Shown here piece after piece: positions 1-6,359 of a stretch of DNA of 64,000 bases. How positions within the stretch are numbered: the stretch's first letter is position 1; the number at the start of each line of letters is the position of its first letter. The stretch is from positions 1 through 64,000 of the IMG/VR virus record IMGVR_UViG_3300020401_001540; one strand, written 5' to 3'. The position numbers and the translations under genes are program-made. The notes under the pieces are model-generated. The model did not search any database. It worked only from the letters and a program-made list of their open reading frames with translations, and was not told where the DNA came from. The stretch is from a virus.

Positions 1-399
1 TACAAAGGCATGTTGGTAGTGCGAAGCGAAATAAAAAGCATGTGTTCGCATCATCATCAACCAGTAAATGGTGTAGCTTACATTGGTATTATTGCCGCAG
101 AAACACTTATAGGACTTTCTAAATATACACGTATTGCACAATGGTGTGCTAGGCGTGGAACACTACAAGAAGAACTAAACAACGTGATTGCTAACGAGAT
201 ACAAAAAGCAACTGGTAGTTCTAATGTAGGCGTATACTTACAAGCAACACATGGTTGTTGTGAAAATAGAGGTATTGGTGCTCATAGTAGTTTGACACAG
301 ACAACTGTACTACGTGGAGCATTCGGAGACGATGCAGGTACTAAAAAAGAGTTCATGGACAATATCAAATTACAACAAGAATTTGCTTGTAACAAATAG
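1..399 (+). CDS. folE: GTP cyclohydrolase I (FolE type), 5' end outside window
   Basis: GTP cyclohydrolase I opens the GTP imidazole ring to give dihydroneopterin triphosphate, the first step of both folate and 7-deazaguanine (queuosine, preQ0) synthesis. The frame is open from base 1, so the gene starts upstream; the ATG at 10 is internal. What is visible is the catalytic core: the CSHHH motif that carries the first zinc cysteine and histidines, the LIGLSKYTRI stretch, and the HGCCENRG segment carrying the later zinc cysteine and the RG conserved in the family. The C-terminus is complete. QueE lies 700 bases downstream on the same strand, so the likely role is preQ0-type precursor supply for modified phage DNA rather than folate. 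Family assignment is secure; the pathway role is inferred from the neighbour. Confidence 0.9.
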   Translation, partial: YKGMLVVRSEIKSMCSHHHQPVNGVAYIGIIAAETLIGLSKYTRIAQWCARRGTLQEELNNVIANEIQKATGSSNVGVYLQATHGCCENRGIGAHSSLTQTTVLRGAFGDDAGTKKEFMDNIKLQQEFACNK

Positions 400-409
400 A
401 AAGGTGAAT

Positions 410-637
410 ATGAAAATTTCTAATAAAGATCCAGGCGCAGGGCATTTTGCCGTTAGCCTGGTTAAAAGCATTTTTAGATTGGTAGCATCGGCTATATTAA
501 TTTTAGCAGGATACTACTTATATGGTGCAGAAAATTACACAGACTTGTTATTATCAGATGCAGGATACTTTTTGATGTTAGCAGGAGGTGGACTTTTCTG
601 TGCTGAAGTACTTGGCATTGTAGAGGAGATTGTGTAA
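410..637 (+). CDS. Small two-helix membrane protein
   Basis: Not recognised as a known family. A 75-residue protein with two hydrophobic stretches (roughly residues 15-40 and 48-72), the second rich in Gly/Ala, so it is probably a two-span inner-membrane protein. The ATG at 410 is chosen because AAGGTGA sits just upstream and the longer frame back to 314 runs into folE. The stop overlaps the next start (TAATG). It is the first of a chain of four tiny genes between folE and queE, probably co-transcribed with them. Function unknown. Confidence 0.65.
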   Translation: MKISNKDPGAGHFAVSLVKSIFRLVASAILILAGYYLYGAENYTDLLLSDAGYFLMLAGGGLFCAEVLGIVEEIV

Positions 638-837
638 TGGTGCTAGAAGATGGACCACTTAAATCAGCATTTGAAAGAAATACAGAAGGTGTTGTAAAAC
701 AAGAATTTATTACATACGTTGTGAAAGGTAATCAGCTTGTGAAAGAAACTGTAGTAAGAAAGTTTCATTCTAAAGGAGATTATGTTGACAGCAGTTATTC
801 AGAACCATTAGTGGAGGTTAAAAATGAAGTTAAGTGA
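637..837 (+). CDS. Hypothetical protein, 66 aa
   Basis: Not recognised. A short, charged, soluble-looking protein with alternating hydrophobic residues that suggest beta structure (the stretch around residues 22-45). It begins in the stop codon of the preceding membrane-protein gene (TAATG) with GAGGAG upstream as ribosome binding site, and its end overlaps the start of the 37-residue gene at 824. Tight coupling is the main support for it being a real gene. Confidence 0.6.
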   Translation: MVLEDGPLKSAFERNTEGVVKQEFITYVVKGNQLVKETVVRKFHSKGDYVDSSYSEPLVEVKNEVK

Positions 838-937
838 ATTTAGAAAAAAGTTTGGTGAAGGTACAGATTTTGATCTTGATTATGGAAAACTTTTTATTAT
901 TGCTTTGTGTATCTACATTGCAGTACAGGTGAGCTAA
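824..937 (+). CDS. 37-aa single-span micro-protein
   Basis: A very short gene. The ATG at 824 follows GTGGAGG at a good distance; the frame runs to TAA at 935-937, which overlaps the next ATG. The product has a charged N-terminal half (KLSEFRKKFGEG) and a hydrophobic C-terminal helix of about 15 residues (LFIIALCIYIAVQV). It resembles the single-span micro-proteins often found in early regions of T4-like phages. It is supported by its ribosome site and by end-to-end overlap with both neighbours; the function is unknown. Confidence 0.5.
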   Translation: MKLSEFRKKFGEGTDFDLDYGKLFIIALCIYIAVQVS

Positions 938-1089
938 TGATGAAGCTATTCAAAAGAAATGATACAAGGCCACACTGGGAAGTTATGGCTGACGATGGTA
1001 TGAACAAGTTTTTAAAGTTTTGTATTACTTGTGTGTTTTTATACTTTGGTTATCATACAGTAATAGCACTTATAGATAGGTTCTTTTAA
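937..1089 (+). CDS. Small single-span membrane protein, 50 aa
   Basis: Not recognised. The start is placed at the ATG at 937, which overlaps the TAA of the preceding micro-gene; a second ATG follows directly at 940. Residues 1-28 are basic and polar, and a hydrophobic segment from about 28 to 48 (FCITCVFLYFGYHTVIALI) should span the membrane. Its stop overlaps the queE start (TAATG), so it appears translationally coupled to queE. Confidence 0.55.
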   Translation: MMKLFKRNDTRPHWEVMADDGMNKFLKFCITCVFLYFGYHTVIALIDRFF

Positions 1090-2018
1090 TGACAACACTT
1101 GCCCAACATGATTTTAGTAAGACAGTAGAAAAGAAGTTTTACTATTCTGAAATATTTTATAGTATTCAAGGTGAAGGACATTACACAGGTGTTCCGACAG
1201 CTTGGATACGTTTCTTTCTATGTAACTTACAATGTAATGGCTTTGGGCAATTAGATCCAACAAATCCTGACACGTATGATTTGCCATTCCAAGACTTTGA
1301 TGTAAGTTCTGTGAAACGTGTTGAGGACTTGCCAGTATGGGAAAAAGGTTGTGACTCAAGTTACACTTGGGCAAAAAAGTTTAAAGACTTAATGGGCCAA
1401 GAAACTCCTACTGCTATGGCAAACAAGATTGTTGATTGTATTAAGAATGATAGCAATCCAGAAGGTAAGTTTTTACATCCTGTAAGTAAACAACATCAAC
1501 ATCTTTGTTTTACAGGCGGAGAACCTTTGATGGTTACAGGACAACAGGCAGTGGTAGGTATATACAATGAACTTAAAAGACAGAACAATTTGCCTGGTTC
1601 TATGACATTTGAAACTAACGGCACACAAAAATTAAGAGAGCCGTTCTTAGAATGGGCTAAGAGTATTGACACAGAAATATTTTTTAGTTGTAGTCCTAAA
1701 CTGTTTACTGTATCAGGTGAAAAAACTGAAAAGGCAATCAAGCCCGAAATTGTTGCTGAATACTTAAAGGCATCTACAAAAGGACAACTTAAATTTGTGG
1801 TTGGCAGTTTACAACGTGAATGGGATGAGATGGAAGAAACAGTAGAAAAGTTTAGAAGTGCTGGTGTTGATTGGCCAGTATGGATTATGCCTACAGGAGC
1901 AAGATCAGAAGAACAGGAAGCAACTGCTGGTTCTGTAGCACAAAAGGCATTCCAAAGAGGATACAATGTTGCGGCAAGAGTACATGTATATCTATTTGGT
2001 AATGCTATAGGAACGTAA
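1089..2018 (+). CDS. queE: 7-carboxy-7-deazaguanine synthase (QueE-like radical SAM)
   Basis: QueE is a radical SAM enzyme that contracts 6-carboxy-tetrahydropterin to 7-carboxy-7-deazaguanine, the precursor of preQ0. The N-terminus carries the family signature SIQGEGHYTGVPTAWIRF (about residues 23-40), followed by Cys45 and Cys49 (CNLQC), TGGEPL and the TFETNGT stretch. The third cluster cysteine appears to be Cys88 in GCDSSYTW, which matches the usual CDTxY motif but is separated from Cys49 by 38 residues instead of two. The protein is 309 residues, longer than most bacterial QueE, largely because of this insertion. With FolE upstream it indicates phage 7-deazaguanine synthesis, plausibly for DNA modification against host restriction; QueC/QueD or a DNA transglycosylase are not in this window. 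Confidence 0.85.
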   Translation: MTTLAQHDFSKTVEKKFYYSEIFYSIQGEGHYTGVPTAWIRFFLCNLQCNGFGQLDPTNPDTYDLPFQDFDVSSVKRVEDLPVWEKGCDSSYTWAKKFKDLMGQETPTAMANKIVDCIKNDSNPEGKFLHPVSKQHQHLCFTGGEPLMVTGQQAVVGIYNELKRQNNLPGSMTFETNGTQKLREPFLEWAKSIDTEIFFSCSPKLFTVSGEKTEKAIKPEIVAEYLKASTKGQLKFVVGSLQREWDEMEETVEKFRSAGVDWPVWIMPTGARSEEQEATAGSVAQKAFQRGYNVAARVHVYLFGNAIGT

Positions 2019-2019
2019 C

Positions 2020-2202
2020 ATGTGGAATTTTTTAACAAGTTTGTTTAAAAACAAACAAGAAGATAAAGGTTACAATGATCCTTTTACTGAGATGATAGAA
2101 ATGAAAAGACAATACGAAAACGAACAACATGAAAAGGCAATGAAGGCTGAAATTAAAAAAGAGACCTTAGACGAAGAACTAAGGAGAAAAGGACTGATAT
2201 GA
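2020..2202 (+). CDS. Hypothetical charged helical protein, 60 aa
   Basis: Not recognised. A short protein starting one base after the queE stop; residues 1-10 are mildly hydrophobic (WNFLTSLF) and the remainder is very rich in Glu, Lys and Arg, predicting a long helix. It ends in an ATGA overlap with the next gene, with AAGGAGA inside its own end serving as that gene's ribosome site. Confidence 0.6.
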   Translation: MWNFLTSLFKNKQEDKGYNDPFTEMIEMKRQYENEQHEKAMKAEIKKETLDEELRRKGLI

Positions 2203-2582
2203 AAGACATGTTAGACAAATTGCTTGGTAGAAAAGCAAAAACAACGCCAAAAAAAATGACTGCGGAAGAAGAACGTAGATCTGTCCTTGCAAAAGAAAAA
2301 GAAGAAGCTACAAAAAATAAAAAACCCTGGGTTGGTGTTTTAGACACAAAAGTAAATCCAGATGATATTAAAAACGGCTTTTTTGAACTAGACTGGAACA
2401 ATGAATTTATTGAACAGTTGCTAGATGCAGGATATACAGGCGAAACAAATGAACAAATAGTAGATGCTTGGTTTAAAACTATAGCAAGGCAAATACTTGA
2501 AGATGAAGGATTAGATCCAGATAGAGGTGCTGGATTTATTGATACTAAAGGTATTGGTAAAGGAAAAGCAGAAGTTTCTTGA
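2199..2582 (+). CDS. Hypothetical phage protein, 127 aa
   Basis: Not recognised with a named family. The first 45 residues are highly basic with coiled-coil character (MTAEEERR, EKEEATKNKK). The rest looks like a compact globular domain with the conserved-looking segment GFFELDWNNEFIEQLLDAGY and a C-terminal acidic stretch. The start at 2199 follows AAGGAGA. Its stop codon overlaps the -35 box of the promoter that drives the next gene, so it is the last gene of its transcription unit or is read through. Confidence 0.65.
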   Translation: MKDMLDKLLGRKAKTTPKKMTAEEERRSVLAKEKEEATKNKKPWVGVLDTKVNPDDIKNGFFELDWNNEFIEQLLDAGYTGETNEQIVDAWFKTIARQILEDEGLDPDRGAGFIDTKGIGKGKAEVS

Positions 2583-2607
2583 CATCTTTACAAAAAGGCA
2601 CTATAAT
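2579..2607 (+). promoter_or_regulatory. Consensus sigma-70 promoter for exonuclease gene
   Basis: A perfect TTGACA (2579-2584), a 17-base spacer and a perfect TATAAT (2602-2607). Transcription would start near 2614, giving a leader of about 20 bases before the ATG at 2635. This is a host-polymerase promoter, expected for early phage genes. The -35 box overlaps the stop codon of the preceding gene. Confidence 0.85.
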
Positions 2608-2634
2608 ATAATAAAAATGCAAAAGGCAAACAAC

Positions 2635-3618
2635 ATGACGTATATTTTGGTAGATACTGCAAATACTTTCTTTCGTGCAAGACATGTAGTACGTGGAGAT
2701 CTTGATACAAAAGTTGGTATGGCGTTCCATATAACACTAGGTAGTATTAGAAAGGCATGGGCCGATTTTGAAGGTGCTCATGTAGTATTTTGTTTGGAAG
2801 GACGTAGTTGGCGTAAAGACTTTTATGAACCTTACAAAAGAAATAGAAGTGATGCCCGTGCGGCACAGACAGAATCCCAACAAGAAGAAGATAAAGTATT
2901 CTGGGAAATGTTTGATGAATGGAAAGAATTTGTAACTAATAAAACAAACTGTTCTGTTTTACATCATCCGCAACTAGAAGCTGATGATCTAATTGCTGGT
3001 TGGATACAGGCACACCCAAATGATAATCATGTTATCATATCAACAGATGGTGACTTTGCACAATTGATTGCTCCTAACGTAAAGCAATACAATGGTGTAA
3101 GTAACACAATTATTACACACGAAGGCTACTTTGACGATAAGAAAAAACAACCTATCATAGATAAAAAGACAGGCAAAGAAAAAGAGGCACCTAATCCAGA
3201 ATTCATGCTATTTGAAAAATGCATGAGAGGTGATACAAGTGACAATGTGTTTAGTGCATATCCTGGCGTAAGAACAAAAGGCACTAGAAACAAAGTTGGA
3301 CTTATAGAGGCTTTTGATGATAGGCAAACAAAAGGTTTTAATTGGAATAACCTTATGTTACAACGTTGGACTGACCACGAAGGTAATGAACATCGTGTGT
3401 TAGATGATTACAATAGAAACGTAACCTTGTGCGATCTTTCTGCACAACCTGGCAATATTAGAAGCATTATAAATGATGTTGTAGAAGAAGCTATGGAACC
3501 AAAGAAGGTATCACAAGTAGGATTACATTTAATGAAATTCTGTGCAAAACACGATATGCAAAGAATAGCAGATAACGTACAACAATATGCAGAGGCTTTG
3601 AATGCAAAATATGCCTGA
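2635..3618 (+). CDS. 5'-3' exonuclease of the FLAP/RNase H family
   Basis: Metal-dependent 5' nuclease of the family that includes T4 RNase H and the 5' exonuclease domain of DNA polymerase I; in T4-like phages it removes RNA primers and trims 5' flaps during replication. Visible acidic motifs: DTANTFFRAR at the N-terminus, the LEADDLIA helix, STDGDFAQL, and RGDTSDNV, which together supply the metal-binding carboxylates, followed by a helix-hairpin-helix-like region. The start is put at 2635: AAGG lies eight bases upstream, and the promoter at 2579-2607 would begin transcription near 2614, ruling out the longer frame that reaches back to 2527. An in-frame ATG at 2617 is possible but would be nearly leaderless. 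Product 327 residues. Confidence 0.85.
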   Translation: MTYILVDTANTFFRARHVVRGDLDTKVGMAFHITLGSIRKAWADFEGAHVVFCLEGRSWRKDFYEPYKRNRSDARAAQTESQQEEDKVFWEMFDEWKEFVTNKTNCSVLHHPQLEADDLIAGWIQAHPNDNHVIISTDGDFAQLIAPNVKQYNGVSNTIITHEGYFDDKKKQPIIDKKTGKEKEAPNPEFMLFEKCMRGDTSDNVFSAYPGVRTKGTRNKVGLIEAFDDRQTKGFNWNNLMLQRWTDHEGNEHRVLDDYNRNVTLCDLSAQPGNIRSIINDVVEEAMEPKKVSQVGLHLMKFCAKHDMQRIADNVQQYAEALNAKYA

Positions 3619-3628
3619 AGGAGGAAGT

Positions 3629-4105
3629 ATGACAATTAAAGCAAAACCTATACTAAAAAATAAATTTTGGATTATTGAATCCAACGGAGAAAGAATTGGT
3701 ACTTTATCAAAACAAGAAGATAAAAGATTAATGTACAGTTGTGCAACAGGCACTGAATACTTTACAGATACAAAATCTTTCAATAGTTTTATCGGTGGTG
3801 TGAGCTGGGACAAGGCAAGTATCTCAGACGGTAGTAGTACAAAAGAGATACATGGATTTAACACATCTACATCGCCTTTTAATGTAATGTACAATGTACA
3901 AAAGAAACTGCCATTATTCACAAAGAGTAAAAAGAGCAAAAGTTTATATTGTGCAGGATACTATATTATTAAATTTGAAAAAGGTTGGGTAAGAAGTTTT
4001 TGTCCTAAACTAGTTACACTAGAAAAGTATCCTTACAAAGGACCTTTTAAAACAGAGTTTACAATGAGACAGGAGTTATCAAATGCAAACAAAAGAAGCA
4101 ATTAA
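3629..4105 (+). CDS. Conserved phage hypothetical, 158 aa
   Basis: Not assigned to a known function. The ATG at 3629 is preceded by AAGGAGGAAGT, an excellent ribosome site, which decides against the frame start at 3602. The product is basic, has several aromatic residues and a conserved-looking PYKGPFKTEF motif near the end. It is the kind of small protein found beside replication genes in marine T4-like phages, but this is an impression rather than a match. It overlaps the next gene by 23 bases. Confidence 0.65.
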   Translation: MTIKAKPILKNKFWIIESNGERIGTLSKQEDKRLMYSCATGTEYFTDTKSFNSFIGGVSWDKASISDGSSTKEIHGFNTSTSPFNVMYNVQKKLPLFTKSKKSKSLYCAGYYIIKFEKGWVRSFCPKLVTLEKYPYKGPFKTEFTMRQELSNANKRSN

Positions 4106-4328
4106 TACAATTCCTATTCAAAAATTTGTGCAACAAGTAAAGGTTGCTGATGCAGGCAATCATAAAGAAATACGTATGCAGATTCAAGAAGCAAAGAATC
4201 TTATGTTTGCTTTAAGCACCGTATTAGCTAATCAGCAGGGTAGATTAGAGCAATTAATAATAGATAACAAAGGTAATGCTGACGAAGTTGTTACAGTAAC
4301 AATGGACGGCGGCACAGGTTGGAAATAA
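4083..4328 (+). CDS. Hypothetical protein, 81 aa
   Basis: Not recognised. A mostly helical small protein with the Gln/Leu-rich segment AKNLMFALSTVLANQQGRLEQL (about residues 36-57), possibly a coiled coil, and a short beta-like acidic C-terminus. It starts inside the end of the preceding gene with AGGAGTT upstream. Confidence 0.6.
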   Translation: MQTKEAINTIPIQKFVQQVKVADAGNHKEIRMQIQEAKNLMFALSTVLANQQGRLEQLIIDNKGNADEVVTVTMDGGTGWK

Positions 4329-4353
4329 AACACTCTGTTATCCTCTAAAAAGA

Positions 4354-4361
4354 GATAAATA
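4354..4361 (+). promoter_or_regulatory. T4-type late promoter
   Basis: GATAAATA, matching the T4 late promoter consensus TATAAATA except at the first base, 31 bases before the ATG at 4392 and in the only gap in this stretch. It is the first of a set of such boxes in this window that all lie 19-31 bases before gene starts. It would be read with the phage late sigma factor (gp55 type), which is not in the window. Confidence 0.6.
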
Positions 4362-4391
4362 TATGTGTAGTTAATTTAAAGGATTACACAT

Positions 4392-4682
4392 ATGAGTAGA
4401 CCAAAACCAACAGTGATACTTGAAAACATTGACAAGGCGTCATATAAATGTGAGCAAGTTTTAAAGGCTGAAGCAATATGGGCCGTGTTTTATCAGGGTG
4501 TACCATTCAATTTAAAAACATCTAATGCCTTAACAAACTATCCAGGACCTAAGTATAAAAAGGTTTCATTTTCAAATCCAGGACATGCACATAACCTTGC
4601 AAAAAAACTAAACGACATGTTTAATTGCAAAGACTTTGAAGTATATAAGTTAACACAAGGTGAAGTGGTTACTGATGAATAA
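4392..4682 (+). CDS. Hypothetical phage protein, 96 aa
   Basis: Not recognised. Small alpha/beta protein with tryptophan and tyrosine residues spread through the N-terminal half and the motif FSNPGHAHNLAKKLN near residue 65-79. It follows a late promoter box, starts after AAAGGATT, and its stop overlaps the next start (TAATG). Confidence 0.65.
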   Translation: MSRPKPTVILENIDKASYKCEQVLKAEAIWAVFYQGVPFNLKTSNALTNYPGPKYKKVSFSNPGHAHNLAKKLNDMFNCKDFEVYKLTQGEVVTDE

Positions 4683-5062
4683 TGAACTGGAAAGAGACAT
4701 ACACAAAGATCTTCCTTAAACAAGCCAACATTGCAATAAGCGAAGCAACACTGAAAGAGTATATGCCAGTATGGTGGCAGAATACAAGAGGTAAAAGTAC
4801 AGGTGGATTGCGTCTTACAGATGACGGCTTTGATTTTCTTTTGGAAAAACTTGATCTACAAATGTACGAGATACCGTTTCCAAAAGACTTTACTATGACT
4901 ACCCAAACAATTATATTTTTGGACCAATTTATCAATTGTCCATACTATATTACTCCTAGAAGCATATTTGTAACGGACGAAAAGAAGTCAATGGAACTGC
5001 ATCTTTTCTCCGGAGATCTCCGAAAATACGGATTAGTAAAAGCAATAGAACGCCAAAAATAA
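4682..5062 (+). CDS. Hypothetical phage protein, 126 aa
   Basis: Not recognised. A soluble protein with a central segment TGGLRLTDDGFDFLLEKLDL and an IIFLDQFINCPYYIT stretch, which look like a conserved core. It overlaps the preceding gene by one base and is followed by a 97-base gap carrying the promoter for the AAA ATPase. Its length and position suggest a conserved T4-like accessory protein; no function can be given. Confidence 0.65.
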   Translation: MNWKETYTKIFLKQANIAISEATLKEYMPVWWQNTRGKSTGGLRLTDDGFDFLLEKLDLQMYEIPFPKDFTMTTQTIIFLDQFINCPYYITPRSIFVTDEKKSMELHLFSGDLRKYGLVKAIERQK

Positions 5063-5084
5063 TCATATTTTGGCAAAAAAGAGG

Positions 5085-5112
5085 TTGACTTTTATCTAAG
5101 TGATGCTATACT
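5085..5112 (+). promoter_or_regulatory. Extended -10 sigma-70 promoter for the AAA ATPase gene
   Basis: TTGACT (5085-5090), 16 bases, then TATACT (5107-5112) preceded by TGC, the extended -10 element. It lies in the 97-base gap before the ATPase gene. The leader carries AGGCACTGA (5131-5139), which recurs in the leader of the next promoter at 6339-6347, and AAAGGAG before the ATG at 5160. Confidence 0.75.
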
Positions 5113-5159
5113 GTATACATAGTTAGAAATAGGCACTGACTTAGAAAAAGGAGTACAAC

Positions 5160-6248
5160 ATGGAAAATATCGCACTTAGAACAGTTTCACCGAATGGCGC
5201 AAAAAGAAGCATTCGTAGGGCGTTCAAAAAACAAAGACCAATCTTTATTTGGGGACCTCCAGGTATTGGTAAATCAGAAGTAGTTCATCAAATTGGTGAT
5301 GAATATAAAAAATCGTTAGTAATTGACATTCGTTTGTCATTATGGGAACCTACAGACATTAAGGGTATTCCATACTTTGACGCAGTACAGGGTAGAATGG
5401 TATGGGCACCACCTGTAGAACTTCCAGATGCGGAAACTGCTAAGAAGTACGATATTATTATCCTGTTTATGGATGAAATGAATTCGGCTCCGCCAGCAGT
5501 ACAGGCGGCGGCATATCAGTTAATTCTTAACCGTAGGGTTGGAACTTATCACTTGCCAAAGAACGTTGTTATCGTTGCGGCAGGTAATAGAGAAGCTGAC
5601 AAAGGCGTTACTTATAGAATGCCTGCTCCGTTGGCTAACAGATTTGTTCACTTAGAAATGAAAGTGGACTTTGATGATTGGTTTTCTTGGGCTACTGGCA
5701 ACAAAATACATACTGATGTTGTCGGTTATTTGAATTTTGCAAAGAAAGACTTATATGACTTTGATCCTAAGAGTCCGAGTCGTTCTTTTGCAACACCTCG
5801 TTCTTGGTCATTTGTGTCTGAATTACTTGAAGACGATGATGACGAGAATACCACTACCGATTTGGTAAGTGGTGCAGTCGGCGAAGGACTTGCCGTAAAG
5901 TTCATGGCGCATCGTAAGGTTGCTTCGAAACTTCCTAATCCAATTGACATTTTAAATGGCAAGGTGAAGGAAATAGAGACCAAAGAAATCAGTGCCATGT
6001 ATTCCTTAACGGTCTCGCTATGTTATGAGCTTAAAGACGCTTGTGATAAAAACGACAAAAAGTTCGACGATAAAGTCAATAACTTTTTACGTTTTGCAAT
6101 GGACAATTTTGACACTGAATTGGTTGTTATGGGTATCAAGTTAGCCCTCACTCAGTACTCACTTCCAATTGACCCAGATGAGGTTGAGTGTTTTGATGAG
6201 TTCCACAATCGTTTTGGCAAGTACATACAAGCCGCTCAAAGTGCATAA
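5160..6248 (+). CDS. MoxR-type AAA+ ATPase
   Basis: A 362-residue AAA+ ATPase of the MoxR/RavA group, whose members remodel or insert cofactors into partner proteins and usually work with a von Willebrand A (VWA) protein. Walker A is GPPGIGKS at residues 32-39; Walker B is IILFMDEMN around residue 100; the sensor region APLANRF and the downstream arginine-rich segment fit the AAA+ core. The C-terminal third is helical. The next gene encodes a metallopeptidase-like/VWA protein, the classical partner. The gene has its own sigma-70 promoter and ends in an intrinsic terminator, so it is a single-gene unit in early-type expression. Substrate unknown. Confidence 0.85.
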   Translation: MENIALRTVSPNGAKRSIRRAFKKQRPIFIWGPPGIGKSEVVHQIGDEYKKSLVIDIRLSLWEPTDIKGIPYFDAVQGRMVWAPPVELPDAETAKKYDIIILFMDEMNSAPPAVQAAAYQLILNRRVGTYHLPKNVVIVAAGNREADKGVTYRMPAPLANRFVHLEMKVDFDDWFSWATGNKIHTDVVGYLNFAKKDLYDFDPKSPSRSFATPRSWSFVSELLEDDDDENTTTDLVSGAVGEGLAVKFMAHRKVASKLPNPIDILNGKVKEIETKEISAMYSLTVSLCYELKDACDKNDKKFDDKVNNFLRFAMDNFDTELVVMGIKLALTQYSLPIDPDEVECFDEFHNRFGKYIQAAQSA

Positions 6249-6263
6249 TAGCACAGGGAGTTT

Positions 6264-6296
6264 GGACAGTCTCCTCCAAAAAAACTGTCCTTTTTT
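6264..6296 (+). terminator. Intrinsic (rho-independent) terminator
   Basis: Stem GGACAGT (6264-6270) pairs with ACTGTCC (6284-6290) around a 13-base loop and is followed directly by six T residues (6291-6296). It ends the ATPase transcript just upstream of the next promoter, whose -35 box begins two bases after the T tract. Confidence 0.85.
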
Positions 6297-6297
6297 C

Positions 6298-6326
6298 TTG
6301 ACAAACTTGTTTAAATATGCTATTAT
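6298..6326 (+). promoter_or_regulatory. Sigma-70 promoter for the VWA/metallopeptidase gene
   Basis: Perfect TTGACA (6298-6303), 17 bases, then TATTAT (6321-6326) with a TGC extension. It is sandwiched between the terminator of the ATPase gene and the AAGGAG ribosome site of the gene at 6360, so the two partner genes are transcribed independently from strong promoters. Confidence 0.8.
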
Positions 6327-6359
6327 ATAAACATAATAAGGCACTGAAGGAGAGGCAAC

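Noticed and set aside
4335-4357. Small CTCT/AGAG hairpin before the late promoter
   Set aside because: Only four pairs in the main stem and no following T tract.
5052-5074. Inverted repeat GCCAAAA/TTTTGGC as a terminator after the 126-aa gene
   Set aside because: The stem is only seven base pairs with four A-T pairs, the loop is nine bases, and on the plus strand it is followed by A residues, not a T tract.
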